Part shown: positions 23,238 to 32,778 of the stretch, one piece after another
How positions within the stretch are numbered: position 1 is the first letter of the stretch
How the letters are laid out: each line of letters begins with the position of its first letter
Source: Levilactobacillus brevis ATCC 14869 = DSM 20054
GTDB taxonomy: Bacteria; Bacillota; Bacilli; Lactobacillales; Lactobacillaceae
DNA length: 64,000 nucleotides
NCBI RefSeq assembly: GCF_001433855.1
Contig: NZ_AZCP01000003.1
Coordinates: 401,280-465,279 of the forward strand
Direction: 5' to 3'
Program-made: the position numbers and the translations under genes
Notes under the pieces: generated by a model
Databases searched by the model: none
The model's input: the letters and a program-made list of their open reading frames with translations, nothing else
Told to the model about the DNA's origin: nothing

Positions 23238-26200
23238 GTGAATATGATTAAAGGCGAATGGAATTACATTCGGCATAATCGGTTGATCTTAATCTCCGTA
23301 TTAGCCATTATGTTTATTCCGTTCCTCTATTGTATCTTCTTTCTGAAATCGGTGTGGGACCCGTACGGAGAGACTGGTAAGTTGCCGGTCGCGGTGGTTA
23401 ACCAAGATCAGGCCGTGACGTATCAGGGGCAAAAACTAAACGTTGGGGATCAAACGGTCACCAATTTAAAGAAAAATCATCAGTTGGGCTGGCGCTTTGT
23501 TTCTGCTAAAACGGCGGCTGATGGTTTGAAGCACCATAAGTACTATACGGTGATTACAATCCCGAAGAACTTCTCCGCCAATGCGGCCACAGCGCTGGAC
23601 ACGCATCCGAAGAAGATGACATTTTCCTACAAAACCAATGGTTCAGCTAACTACATCGCCCAAGTAATGAGTGAAGTGGGTTCAGACAAGCTGAACAGTG
23701 AAATCCGCGCCAAGGTGACGAAAGCCTATGCGCAAGCTACGTTTAAGCAGATTTATGCGGTTGGTAAAGGAATGAACAAGGCTGCTAAGGGGTCTGCCCA
23801 GTTGAAAGACGGGACAGTCACTTTGACTGATGGCTTGAACACCTATACGACTGGGGTTCATAAACTGAATAATGGATTGCAGCAGATGAAGACGCAAGTA
23901 CAGCCACTGGCTACTGGTATTCAGAAGCTAGCAACGGGCTCAGCTTCGCTTCAGAGTGGTTTAGTGAAATACACCGCAGGGGTTGACCAATATGCTACTG
24001 GGGTGGATGCCTATACGAGTGGTGTCAGTCAACTAAGCGCTGGTATGCCGCAATTGACAGCGGGAACCTCGCAGTTGGCAAGTGGGGCTAAGACATTGAA
24101 CTCTGGTGTATATACGTATGTTAACGGTGTCTACACATTGAATTCTGGTATTCAAAAATTGAGTAACAATGTTGGCCCATTAGCTAGTGGTGTGACTAAG
24201 TTGTCAACTGGAAGTAAGCGGCTGACTTCAGGACTGAATGAATTGAATAATAATTCTAGTGCACTGAAGTCGGGAGCAACGCAGTTGGCTGGTGGATTGA
24301 GCCAAATGCAAACATTGTTGAACGGGCTAGCGCCAGGATTGGAAACACTACAAAGCATTACGGGCAACTCTGCTAAGTTGGCTAATGCTAAAAGTATGCT
24401 GGATACTATGGTTAACAGTGGTGCTTTAAATAGTGAGAATATTTCACAGATTAAAAGTGACATTGAAAGTATTCAAACAGGCCAAGCCGCATTAACCAGT
24501 GGTCAAACTGCCTTAAATGGCTTAGCAGGCAAGGTTCAGACGGACTTAGAAAACATTTCAGCACAGAAAGGGACACAGTCAAGTACGACAACAAACACAA
24601 CCAGTACTTCTGGCGCTGATGCGACCCAAGAAGCAGCTGCCCAAGCAAGTAAAGACGCTGCTGCATTAAGCTCAGCCGTTGCAGCAGGAAACAGTGAGAC
24701 AGCAAGTAAATTAGCTGGAACAGTTGCTCAAGAAACACAAACGACTGTCAGCAAGGCTAATGCTATCAAAGAAAGTAGTACAACGAAAAGTACAACGGCA
24801 AATGGTTCTGATCCAACGGCTTCGTTAGTTACTGATGTTACAGCCTTATTGAAGGGACTACAGAGCCTCCAATCTGGTTTAGGTGACTTGAACTCAGTTG
24901 CTAATGATTTGAATACTCGGACCACCGCACTTCAAGGCTTAGCAGCATCCTTACCAACTTCTGCTAGCACAGACCTGTTGCAATTATCGACAGCTATCTC
25001 ACAACTACAAAATAGTAGTGCGGCCATTGCCAAGTTAGGTAGTTCTTCAAGTGATGTTGCTAAATTAGTAAGTGGTGCTAGTCAATTAAGTACAGGACTA
25101 GATACCTATACTGCTGGTGTTTCTAGTGCATTGGGCGGTTCCAAAGAACTAACAACAGGCCTAGCAACATTGAATCAAAGTGTACCAACACTAACGGCTG
25201 GTGTTATGCAGTTGGCTAATGGTTCTGAAAAGCTGGCTAATAAGGGTGCTATTTTAAAGAGTGGTTCTAGTCAAGTAGCTTCAGGCGCATCAACCTTAAA
25301 TTCGGGGATTCAACAGGCTGCGGCCGGTGTTGCCAAGCTAAATGCCAAGACGCCAGAGTTAACCGCTGGTGGTAACAAGCTGATGGGCTCCTCCAATAAG
25401 TTGAACCAAGGTGCTGGAAAACTCAACGCCGGAATTATTACCTTGAGTGATAAAGTACCATCGTTGATTGCTGGTGTGAATAAGGCAGCTAATGGGTCTC
25501 AAAAGCTGGATAATGGTAGTGCCAAACTCATGGCTGGCGCCAACAAACTCCAAAAGGGTAACGGCACTCTTGCTAAGTCCTTGAAGAGCGGGGCGGATGA
25601 GATTAATGCACAACCATTGACCAGCAAGACTGCTGATATGTTTGCTGCGCCAACTAATTTGAAGCATGAAAGCTATAGTTATGTACCAAATTACGGTCAT
25701 GCCTTAGCACCATACGTGCTGTCTGTGGCTCTTTACGTGGGGGCATTGGTCTTCAACTTTGCTTTCCCAATTCGAAAAGTCTCCATGGCTGGCGGCTCTG
25801 CTACCGGTTGGTATTTGAGTAAAGTTTCCATTGGTGCGGCGGAAGCCTTAGCCATGGGGCTGATCGAACCTGCCTTAATGATGTTGGGTGGCTTGAGCGT
25901 GGATCATCCAGGGTCCATGTTCCTGGTATCGGTCATGTTTGCCGAAGCGTCGATGTTCATTGTCATGTTCCTGTCGATGCTACTGGACAATCCTGGTCGA
26001 TTCATCGCCATGGTTCTCTTGATGCTACAACTCGGTGGTTCCGGTGGGACCTTCCCAATGGAAGTTACCAACCACTTCTACAATGTGGTTCATCCATTCC
26101 TGCCAATGACTTACTCAATCCTCGGATTTCGGCAAGCCATTACTTCTGGAATGAGTGGTATGGTCGGACAGGCTTTCTGGATGTTATTGCTCTTCATGGT

Positions 26201-26330
26201 CATTGGTTTAGCCTTACTTTGGCCAACCATGATTTGGCTGCAGAAGAAACATTTGATGGGCTTATCACAACTTGATGATAACCAAGAACTGCAAGCCGTA
26301 GAGGACCCAGAGTCTAATTCCCATTCATAA
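23238..26330 (+). CDS. YhgE/Pip-family membrane protein with long repeat stalk
   Basis: About 1030 residues. Start GTG at 23238 (MNMIKGEWNYIRHNRL) nine bases after AAGGGAG; the TTG at 23229 overlaps that site. One N-terminal membrane segment (about 17-37) precedes an extracytoplasmic region; five or six membrane segments (about 830-1005) form an ABC-2-like C-terminal part. Between them lies a long stalk of SGxxxLxxGxxxL repeats, the YhgE/Pip hallmark. A Ser/Thr/Ala-rich insert (about residues 450-525) interrupts the stalk. The family includes the lactococcal phage infection protein Pip and ESX/type VII-associated proteins. The role here may be phage receptor, envelope stress or export. Larger than many relatives. 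Confidence 0.88.
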   Translation: MNMIKGEWNYIRHNRLILISVLAIMFIPFLYCIFFLKSVWDPYGETGKLPVAVVNQDQAVTYQGQKLNVGDQTVTNLKKNHQLGWRFVSAKTAADGLKHHKYYTVITIPKNFSANAATALDTHPKKMTFSYKTNGSANYIAQVMSEVGSDKLNSEIRAKVTKAYAQATFKQIYAVGKGMNKAAKGSAQLKDGTVTLTDGLNTYTTGVHKLNNGLQQMKTQVQPLATGIQKLATGSASLQSGLVKYTAGVDQYATGVDAYTSGVSQLSAGMPQLTAGTSQLASGAKTLNSGVYTYVNGVYTLNSGIQKLSNNVGPLASGVTKLSTGSKRLTSGLNELNNNSSALKSGATQLAGGLSQMQTLLNGLAPGLETLQSITGNSAKLANAKSMLDTMVNSGALNSENISQIKSDIESIQTGQAALTSGQTALNGLAGKVQTDLENISAQKGTQSSTTTNTTSTSGADATQEAAAQASKDAAALSSAVAAGNSETASKLAGTVAQETQTTVSKANAIKESSTTKSTTANGSDPTASLVTDVTALLKGLQSLQSGLGDLNSVANDLNTRTTALQGLAASLPTSASTDLLQLSTAISQLQNSSAAIAKLGSSSSDVAKLVSGASQLSTGLDTYTAGVSSALGGSKELTTGLATLNQSVPTLTAGVMQLANGSEKLANKGAILKSGSSQVASGASTLNSGIQQAAAGVAKLNAKTPELTAGGNKLMGSSNKLNQGAGKLNAGIITLSDKVPSLIAGVNKAANGSQKLDNGSAKLMAGANKLQKGNGTLAKSLKSGADEINAQPLTSKTADMFAAPTNLKHESYSYVPNYGHALAPYVLSVALYVGALVFNFAFPIRKVSMAGGSATGWYLSKVSIGAAEALAMGLIEPALMMLGGLSVDHPGSMFLVSVMFAEASMFIVMFLSMLLDNPGRFIAMVLLMLQLGGSGGTFPMEVTNHFYNVVHPFLPMTYSILGFRQAITSGMSGMVGQAFWMLLLFMVIGLALLWPTMIWLQKKHLMGLSQLDDNQELQAVEDPESNSHS

Positions 26331-26341
26331 ACAGGTAAAAT

Positions 26342-26386
26342 AAATCCCGTCTCATCACATAGCATTGTGATGAGGCGGGATTTTTA
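26342..26386. terminator. bidirectional terminator between convergent genes
   Basis: AAATCCCGTCTCATCACA pairs almost perfectly with TGTGATGAGGCGGGATTT, followed by TTTT; the A-rich left flank gives the T run on the other strand. Confidence 0.9.
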
Positions 26387-26399
26387 CTTGTATAGGTGA

Positions 26400-27650
26400 C
26401 TATTTTTTCAAAACCATTGTTTTATTGGCAGTAATGTAGGTTCCATTAGTTAAAATCAGGCGAGTAGTGATGCCGTGCTGCTTAACAGCCTTGACTTTAA
26501 GAACGGTTCCTTTGCGATAGTGACGCACCTTACTGGTGAGGTTAACTTTGCGATAAGCGTTGATGCCCTTGGCATTAATAACCGTAATCTTTTTAGGATT
26601 CGTTTGATAATACGTATTGCCAACATAGTTGGTATTGGCCGTGATGTAGCCCGTCTGTCCGGAAGTGGTTTTTACTTTGTACCGAAGGGTTCCCGCTTTT
26701 GTTCGCGCGTATCCGATGACAGTGAATGTAGGCCGTTTTGTACGCGGTTGCTTTTGGTACCAACGGATACGATTATTTTTAGTGAAGTTAACGGTCTTGT
26801 ACAAACCAATCTTACGAGTAGCGTAGACTAAGATTTTACTTACAGATACCTTAGTGGCTGTCGAAGTTGTCGAATCGCTGGTGCTGTCTGCAGAACTGGA
26901 ATCTGATAGGTTATCACTATCAGTAGAACTAGTAGCAGAACTGCTAGATTCAGAGCCACTTGACTCGTTACCACTTCCAGAATCGCTTGTATTTTTGGTA
27001 AATGTATAGGTGACAGCCGGGTTATCATCGGAGCCAGTTGTCACGGCAGCACTGCTGAACGTATATCCGTCAACAGTTGGTGTGGCATCAAGTAGGGCAT
27101 TTTCCAGCTTGTCACTATTATCGGGAAAATCAAATGTCATGCTGTGGTCAATCGATTGACCATCAGTATCGACAAAATTTATGGTGAGAGGTTTAATCGT
27201 ATAGACAGAGCTGAAGGGCGTAAAGCTTGAGACGCTGGTGATTTTACGGTATTTTCTGTCGCTAGTATTGCTAGTAGCATCCAACATGGAGTCCCATATA
27301 TAGGCCGTACGTTGATTCAGATTGATTCTGACTTCACCGAGAGCCCCACTGGTTCCTGAGACCGTTTTGTTGGTGTCACTACCGTCGGCATTGTAACAGA
27401 TACCAGTTCCTGTGTAGGTTGTTAGGACATGCGTGCTGGGATAGGTAATCCAAACGATATTGTCATCATCAACACCATAAGCGTTGCCGTTTGAAGTGGT
27501 GGTAGAACTGGCGGATGCTGTAGTAGTGGCAACGGCGTTACTCGTTTGGGTGCTGGCATCTGCGTGGCCAATTAGGGGGTGGCTTAATGCTAAACCAGTC
27601 AGCAAGGTCGTACTAAGCAGTAAGACTGTATTGAAATATTTTCTACTCAT
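26400..27650 (-). CDS. secreted cell-wall protein with MucBP-like and C-terminal binding module
   Basis: 416 residues from the ATG at 27650 (MSRKYFNTVLLLS); the frame extends upstream but the ribosome-binding AAAGGA fits this ATG best. A signal peptide (1-30, LIGHADA) is followed by a mixed domain, a MucBP-like segment (about residues 165-225; INFVDTDGQSIDHS ... VDGYTFSS), a Ser/Asp-rich linker (about 226-275) and a C-terminal module of about 140 residues with basic, aromatic repeats (GLYKTVNFTKNNRIRWY, TGYITANTNYV, GTYITANKTMVLKK). There is no LPXTG; the basic C-terminal module probably binds wall polymers. The same module ends the protein at 43322. Both resemble DUF5776-type tails. Confidence 0.75.
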   Translation of the reverse strand: MSRKYFNTVLLLSTTLLTGLALSHPLIGHADASTQTSNAVATTTASASSTTTSNGNAYGVDDDNIVWITYPSTHVLTTYTGTGICYNADGSDTNKTVSGTSGALGEVRINLNQRTAYIWDSMLDATSNTSDRKYRKITSVSSFTPFSSVYTIKPLTINFVDTDGQSIDHSMTFDFPDNSDKLENALLDATPTVDGYTFSSAAVTTGSDDNPAVTYTFTKNTSDSGSGNESSGSESSSSATSSTDSDNLSDSSSADSTSDSTTSTATKVSVSKILVYATRKIGLYKTVNFTKNNRIRWYQKQPRTKRPTFTVIGYARTKAGTLRYKVKTTSGQTGYITANTNYVGNTYYQTNPKKITVINAKGINAYRKVNLTSKVRHYRKGTVLKVKAVKQHGITTRLILTNGTYITANKTMVLKK

Positions 27651-27726
27651 GTGGACATCCATTCCTTTGAAATTTGACTTAGCTCTAGCATAAAGCACGA
27701 AACTTATACTAACTTTATACATTAAC

Positions 27727-27772
27727 TAATGCACTCTTTAGCACGTGCATTAATACATGCTGTAATGCACTC
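27727..27772. promoter_or_regulatory. three-copy TAATGCAC operator in a divergent region
   Basis: TAATGCACTC at 27727-27736 and again at 27763-27772 (36 bp apart), with the inverted copy GTGCATTA at 27745-27752 between them. The copies lie 77-122 bp from the minus-strand start and 183 bp from the plus-strand start. Spacings of 18 and 18 bp put the three copies at regular intervals, typical of cooperative regulator binding. The regulator is not known. Confidence 0.5.
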
Positions 27773-27954
27773 ATTATAGGACAACATTGTTCCAAAAAGA
27801 AGACTTAGATTAATCACTTATTGGCTGCGTGCGGAAGCTTATCTGACAAATTGGTGGACCAAAGGGATATTGATTGCATTTTGGCGGCAAATTTACTAGA
27901 CTAAAAACAGTTGTACGCAACCTTTTTTGTGGATTAAGTCAAGGAGGAATCTGA

Positions 27955-29289
27955 ATGTCAGTGGAAAATTATGATTACGATGTGCTGTATCTCGGAAGTG
28001 GTCACGGAACGTTTGACGGTGCGATTCCCTTAGCAGCCAAAGGGGTTAAAGTGGCAGTGGTTGAAGGTGGCCTCATTGGCGGAACCTGCCCAAATCGGGG
28101 ATGTAACGCTAAGATCACCTTAGATGCGCCCGTTGCCTTACAACGGCAATTGGCGGCGTTGAATCCAGTTATTACTGGAGACACGACGATCAATTGGTCA
28201 GCTAATATGGCGCACAAACACGAGGTCATTGATGGCTTGCCAGATTTTATTGGTGGCCTTCTAAAGGACAATGGTGTTGAGGTGATCACGGGTTATGGTA
28301 AGTTAACCGCGGCTCACAGCGTTCAAGTGGGAGATCAGACCTATACGGCTGACAAAATTGTCATCGCAACCGGCTTACATTCTCACCGGTTGGCCATTCC
28401 GGGTAGTGAATTAGCCCACGATAGTGAAGATTTCTTGAATTTGACCAGCCTACCAGCCCGGATGACAGTGATTGGCGGCGGGTACATCGCCTTAGAACTA
28501 GCCACCATCGCCAATGCGGCTGGTAGTGACGTGACCATCTTATTGCGGGGGCAACAAGCCTTACGTCAATTCCATCAGCCATTCGTTGAAACGGTACTCA
28601 GCGATCTAACTGACCGGGGTGTCCAGATTTTGCGAGACACGCAGGTTACAGCGTTAAAGCAGGCTGATGATGCGTTACAGGTCGTCACGGACACGCAAGG
28701 GACCCTGGAGACAGATTGGGTTTTGGATGCCACTGGACGGGATCCAAATACCCAGAACCTCGGTCTGGAAGATGTGGGGGTCGCCTACACCGATCATGGG
28801 ATTACCGTAAATGACCATCTACAAACCAGCGTCCCTAATATTTATGCTTCCGGAGACGTGATTGACAAGGAACAACCAAAATTAACACCGACTGCCATTT
28901 TTGAATCGATGTATCTCAGTCAGACTTTCGCTGGCGAGACGACCGAGCCCATCGACTATCCGGCGATTCCGACGGTGGTCTTCACTTCGCCACGCTTGGC
29001 GCAGGTCGGGGTGAGTGTCGCTCAGGCCCAAAAGGACGGTGCTACGGTTGAGACCAACCATGTGCCAGACGATTGGTACCGACAGGTGGGTAAGGAAAGC
29101 CAAGGTGACAATGCCTTGATTTTTGATGCCGAACATCATTTGATTGGTGCGACTGAAGTGAGTGAACAAGCAGCGGACGTGATTAATACGTTGTTGCCAG
29201 CCATTGAATTTCAGTATGGTCCGGCTGAAATTGGTCGGTTAGTACACCTCTTCCCAACAATCAGTGCCTCAGCGTGGGGCCAATTATAG
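27955..29289 (+). CDS. FAD-dependent pyridine nucleotide-disulfide oxidoreductase
   Basis: 444 residues, class I flavoprotein disulfide reductase (glutathione reductase/dihydrolipoamide dehydrogenase type). The FAD motif is at about residues 9-35 (DVLYLGSGHGTFDGAIPLAAKG). The redox-active pair is in GGTCPNRGCNAK (CxxxxC, about 44-49). The NAD(P) motif VIGGGYIALELATIANAAGSDV is near 172-193, followed by the second FAD contact IYASGDV (about 300). The C-terminal dimerisation domain lacks the HP pair in the usual HPT/S form (reads LVHLFPTISA). It probably handles a low-molecular-weight thiol, coenzyme-A disulfide-like or peroxide-linked substrate. RBS AAGGAGG. Monocistronic with a terminator directly after it. 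Confidence 0.9.
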   Translation: MSVENYDYDVLYLGSGHGTFDGAIPLAAKGVKVAVVEGGLIGGTCPNRGCNAKITLDAPVALQRQLAALNPVITGDTTINWSANMAHKHEVIDGLPDFIGGLLKDNGVEVITGYGKLTAAHSVQVGDQTYTADKIVIATGLHSHRLAIPGSELAHDSEDFLNLTSLPARMTVIGGGYIALELATIANAAGSDVTILLRGQQALRQFHQPFVETVLSDLTDRGVQILRDTQVTALKQADDALQVVTDTQGTLETDWVLDATGRDPNTQNLGLEDVGVAYTDHGITVNDHLQTSVPNIYASGDVIDKEQPKLTPTAIFESMYLSQTFAGETTEPIDYPAIPTVVFTSPRLAQVGVSVAQAQKDGATVETNHVPDDWYRQVGKESQGDNALIFDAEHHLIGATEVSEQAADVINTLLPAIEFQYGPAEIGRLVHLFPTISASAWGQL

Positions 29290-29299
29290 ACAGACAATC

Positions 29300-29331
29300 G
29301 GGATTGTGACCTTGGTCACGGTCCCTTTTTT
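29300..29331 (+). terminator. intrinsic terminator
   Basis: GGGATTGTGACC pairs with GGTCACGGTCCC, followed by T6. Confidence 0.85.
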
Positions 29332-29340
29332 GCGTATAAT
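29312..29340 (+). promoter_or_regulatory. promoter of the GNAT gene, overlapping a terminator
   Basis: TTGGTC, 17 bases, TATAAT (29335-29340). The -35 lies inside the upstream gene's terminator stem. Confidence 0.6.
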
Positions 29341-29370
29341 GAAAGGCATTATCAGAAAGAGGGAATGGCT

Positions 29371-29868
29371 ATGCCAGCAACATTTCGATTGATCACAGCT
29401 GCCGATGAGGCCCAAGTCGTCGCCATTTATAACCAAGCAATTGCGACTAAGGGGAGTACGGCAGATTTAACACCATTAACCGTGGCCCAGCGTCAACCAT
29501 GGTTTCAGGAGTTTTCACCGGACCATTTTCCATTGTGGGTGATTGAAACCACGGCAGGCATTGTGGGTTACGTCGGGTTAGAACCCTACAGCGACCGGCA
29601 AGCTTATGCGCAAACGGCCGAAATTGCCATCTACTTATCGGCTGATGCCCAAGGACAGCATTTGGGAACGCAAGCACTCAACTGGGTTGAGTCACAGGCA
29701 CCAGCACTGAAGGTGACCACGATTATTTCCCGAATTTTTGGGCATAATCAAGCCAGTCGGCACCTCTTTGAAAAGTTTGGCTATGAACATTGGGGACACC
29801 TCCCGGAGATTGCTGATATGCAAGGCTTTATGGCGGATTTGGAAGTCTATGGCAAGCACCTGTCATGA
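29371..29868 (+). CDS. GNAT N-acetyltransferase (phosphinothricin acetyltransferase-like)
   Basis: 165 residues from the ATG at 29371; the ATG two codons upstream touches the ribosome-binding GAGGG. The order of motifs is that of the PAT subgroup: FRLITAADEAQVVAIYNQAI (N-terminus), GYVGLEPYSDRQAYAQTAEIAIYLSADAQGQHLGTQAL (acetyl-CoA motif A with Q-G-x-H-L-G-T, about residues 69-108), and IISRIFGHNQASRHLFEKFGYEHWGHLPE (motif B). It acetylates a primary or secondary amine with acetyl-CoA, but the natural substrate (methionine sulfone, a toxin, a peptide) is unknown. Confidence 0.88.
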   Translation: MPATFRLITAADEAQVVAIYNQAIATKGSTADLTPLTVAQRQPWFQEFSPDHFPLWVIETTAGIVGYVGLEPYSDRQAYAQTAEIAIYLSADAQGQHLGTQALNWVESQAPALKVTTIISRIFGHNQASRHLFEKFGYEHWGHLPEIADMQGFMADLEVYGKHLS

Positions 29869-30059
29869 AAATCCGCTGTACTTTTTCACAAGCCTTTAAT
29901 TAAAACAGATAAAATCACGGTTTTCCTTTGCTAAATATCGCATCTGTTGTATGAAAATGGCATGAAACATGTTAAAATATCATCGTGTGGTTTTATCGCT
30001 AATAGATGAACCTGTTAACTTGCTTCATATCTCAGAGTATTCAACGGAGGCAAACATTC

Positions 30060-30860
30060 TTGAATAAACGACGGCTAAACCCCAAGCAAGTGCCTGACCC
30101 GGATGAACCGTTATGGCGGTCGACACTGCGGGTAGCCATGCCCCTTAACTTGAGTTACATTCCGATTGGGCTGGCTTGTGGGATTTTGCTACACGCGGCA
30201 GGGTTCAATACCTTATTGACGGGACTCGTCTCACTTTTGATTTTTTCTGGTGGGGCTCAATTCCTGATTGCCACGATGTTAACCATTAATTCCCCACTAC
30301 TTTCAATTGTCTTGATGTTGTTCTTTTTGGAATTACGGTATGCATTATTGAGTTCGAGTTTATCACCGTACTTAAAGGGTCAGTCGAATCGCTTTTTATT
30401 TGTTTTCGCCATTTCGCTAAATGATGAAAACTATGCGATCAACTACTTAAAGTTCGCAACGGATAAGAAATGGACCGGTAAGGAAGCCTTAATGGTGGAA
30501 CACTATTCCTTGCTGTTCTGGGCGGTCAGCAATGTTATCGGTAGTTTGATCGGTAGCGCGTTAAAGATTGACCTCAGCATCGTTAATTTCGCATTGACGG
30601 CGTTATTCTTATACATGATTGTGATGCAGATCAAGAATCGCTTGACGATTGTGATCTGTTTGATTTCGGGTGTGCTGGCGGCAGTCTGCATGATGGCCAC
30701 CAAAAGTACCCTAGGATTGGTTATTTCAACACTGATTGCTTCGTTGATTGGCTTTTTGCTTGAGTCAACGTTACGTAAAAAGTTACCGGATAGCCATTGG
30801 CTGTGGAAACTTCGAAGCCCGGGGGCGAAAAAGTCAGCAGTTGAAAATTCGAATGAATAG
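30060..30860 (+). CDS. azlC: AzlC-family branched-chain amino acid exporter subunit
   Basis: 266 residues from TTG at 30060, nine bases after GGAGG. An upstream ATG at 30006 has no ribosome-binding site. The family pattern is clear: AMPLNLSYIPIGLACGILLHAAGFN, LLIFSGGAQFLIATML (the SGxxQF motif, about residues 70-80), FFLELRYALLSSSLSPYLKG, and DENYA. Seven to eight membrane segments are predicted. With AzlD it forms a small two-subunit exporter for branched-chain amino acids in the membrane. azlD begins 17 bases later. The long hydrophilic N-terminus (about 27 residues) is slightly longer than usual. Confidence 0.92.
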   Translation: MNKRRLNPKQVPDPDEPLWRSTLRVAMPLNLSYIPIGLACGILLHAAGFNTLLTGLVSLLIFSGGAQFLIATMLTINSPLLSIVLMLFFLELRYALLSSSLSPYLKGQSNRFLFVFAISLNDENYAINYLKFATDKKWTGKEALMVEHYSLLFWAVSNVIGSLIGSALKIDLSIVNFALTALFLYMIVMQIKNRLTIVICLISGVLAAVCMMATKSTLGLVISTLIASLIGFLLESTLRKKLPDSHWLWKLRSPGAKKSAVENSNE

Positions 30861-30877
30861 GACACAGGAGACGCTAT

Positions 30878-31225
30878 ATGAGTACAGTTAATACGTGGAC
30901 CAGTATGCAACATTTTTGGTTAATCATTTTGGGTTTTTTTGTGGCCTTTCTCCCACGATTCCTGCCACTGATGTTATTCACCAAGCGGGCAATTCCTGAA
31001 TGGTTCAACGAATGGATGAAATACGTGCCGGTGTCGCTGTTTACGGCGCTAGTTGTCAAAGATATCTTTATTGATAGTGCCACTTACCAATTGGTATTTG
31101 GTCATATTGCGGAAATGTTAGCGGCCGTGATTGTGGTGGTGATCGCTTATCGAACCCGTTCAATGGCAATTTCAGTCATTGTGGGCTTAGTTGCGGTGTT
31201 CCTATTATCATTGGTCGTTGCATGA
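30878..31225 (+). CDS. azlD: AzlD-family small exporter subunit
   Basis: 115 residues with four membrane segments, the usual AzlD size. Recognisable features are the FLPRFLPLMLFTKRAIPEWFNEWMKYVPVSLFTALVVKDI core, with an LPR..P motif at about residues 24-29. It always pairs with AzlC and is needed for the exporter. RBS ACAGGAG. Its start lies 17 bases after the azlC stop, so the pair is cotranscribed and ends at the terminator at 31248. Confidence 0.93.
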   Translation: MSTVNTWTSMQHFWLIILGFFVAFLPRFLPLMLFTKRAIPEWFNEWMKYVPVSLFTALVVKDIFIDSATYQLVFGHIAEMLAAVIVVVIAYRTRSMAISVIVGLVAVFLLSLVVA

Positions 31226-31247
31226 CGATAACTTAATTAAACAAAGT

Positions 31248-31274
31248 TAGGCCGTTCTTGGACGGCCTTTTTTA
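31248..31274 (+). terminator. intrinsic terminator after azlD
   Basis: AGGCCGT and ACGGCCT over a six-base loop, followed by TTTTTA. Confidence 0.85.
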
Positions 31275-31284
31275 ATGCCATTAG

Positions 31285-31332
31285 AAAAATCGCTACCCAT
31301 CGGTGATCAATCCGATAGGTAGCGATTTTTTT
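31285..31332. terminator. bidirectional terminator before cfa (convergent)
   Basis: AAAAATCGCTACC and GGTAGCGATTTTT form a 13-bp perfect stem. It ends the minus-strand cfa gene and backs up the azlD terminator. Confidence 0.85.
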
Positions 31333-31374
31333 GTGTGGTCATCCGCGGTGACCCACACGTATTAAGTTGATTAC

Positions 31375-32565
31375 CTAAGCATGAACATGGGTATCATCAT
31401 ACATGTACGCCCGTGTCATTGGTAACATCCGGGCTGAAGGGCCCTTTGAAATCAAATACTGAATCACGTCAATATTACCAGACTTGAAGGAAGCAGCGCA
31501 AGCCTGTAAATAAAGATCCCACATCCGCACGAAGCGTTCGTCGAACATTTCGGTCACTTCGGCGCGGTGTTCGTTGAAATTCTTATCCCAGATTTCGACG
31601 GTCTTCTGATAGTGACGACGTAGCGGTTCCATATCATCGATTTGTAAACCGTTCTCAATGATATGGGTAGTGTTTTCCACTAAGCCAGGTACATAGCCAC
31701 CAGGGAAGATCCATTTGTTTAGCCAGCCATTGTTGGCACCACCTTGTTGCCGGGTAATCCCATGGATCAAGGCAACACCGTCATCCTTCAGGTACTTCTG
31801 AACGCAGTTGAAGTATTGGCCCAGATTTTCTTGACCAACGTGTTCGAACATGCCGACAGAGGTGATGTAGTCCCATTGTTCCTTACCCAGTTCCCGGTAA
31901 TCTTCTAGCCGAACTTCGGCCACGTCTTCTAACCCATCTTCTTTGATGCGTGCGTTGACGTAGTCGTATTGTTCTTGACTCAGGGTAATCCCGGTAACGT
32001 GCAAACCATAGTCCTTGGCTGCTGTCAGCATCAAAGTTCCCCAGCCACAGCCAATGTCCAGCAAGGTCTTGCCGGGTTGTGGGTTAAGTTTTTTGATGAT
32101 GTGGTGAACTTTGTTCATTTGTGCCGTATAGAGGTCGTCTTCTGGCGTTTCAAAGTAGGCACAGGAATAAGTCATGGTATCGTCTAACCAAAGCTTGTAG
32201 AAGTTATTACCGATATCGTAGTGGTTCTGAACATCGGCTTTACTTTCCTTTTCAGTGTGCTTTTGTTTAGGAAGGAAATTGATGAATTTCTTGTTATGGA
32301 AGAAACTCTCGGCATTTTCGTAGGCCGCGGTTAAGAGGTCTTCGATACTGCCATCAATTTCAATGGTCCCATCCATGATGGCTTCTCCCAGCGCGATTGA
32401 CGCGTTACGAGAGATTTCCTTGACGGGAATGGCCTCGTGAATAGTAATGGTGATGTCAGGAGTGCCAGTCCCATAAACATCAGTAGTGCCGTCCCAATAG
32501 TTAACGCGGACGGGGATGTTGAAGGTGTGACTCAGAAACGTTTTGTAGAATGTTTTTTCAAGCAT
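31375..32565 (-). CDS. cfa: cyclopropane-fatty-acyl-phospholipid synthase
   Basis: 396 residues. The enzyme adds a methylene from SAM across double bonds of membrane phospholipid acyl chains, as in lactobacillic acid formation. The SAM site [30 protein letters not shown] (about residues 170-200), [26 protein letters not shown] (about 110-135), GMFEHVGQ with the catalytic Glu, and [10 protein letters not shown] are all present. The N-terminal domain (1-85) is the lipid-binding part. RBS AAAGGA upstream on the minus strand. It acts on the inner face of the membrane and is a typical acid- and stationary-phase gene in lactobacilli. Confidence 0.96.
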   Translation of the reverse strand: MLEKTFYKTFLSHTFNIPVRVNYWDGTTDVYGTGTPDITITIHEAIPVKEISRNASIALGEAIMDGTIEIDGSIEDLLTAAYENAESFFHNKKFINFLPKQKHTEKESKADVQNHYDIGNNFYKLWLDDTMTYSCAYFETPEDDLYTAQMNKVHHIIKKLNPQPGKTLLDIGCGWGTLMLTAAKDYGLHVTGITLSQEQYDYVNARIKEDGLEDVAEVRLEDYRELGKEQWDYITSVGMFEHVGQENLGQYFNCVQKYLKDDGVALIHGITRQQGGANNGWLNKWIFPGGYVPGLVENTTHIIENGLQIDDMEPLRRHYQKTVEIWDKNFNEHRAEVTEMFDERFVRMWDLYLQACAASFKSGNIDVIQYLISKGPSARMLPMTRAYMYDDTHVHA

Positions 32566-32778
32566 GTCAGGGGTCCTTTCCGGTTTTCTCTTGAATAAGA
32601 GTCCAAGAAAACAAAATTTACTACGCCATTATACGCCTTTCATCGGGTAATGGGTAAGGGGAGAACTCAATGTAACCGCTTAAGTTTAAAACGTCGGTAT
32701 TTCTCCCAGCAAAAGCACAGGAATCCATCACTAGGCATGGTATAATAAAGGTATATTTTACCAGCGGAGGTCTTCATT

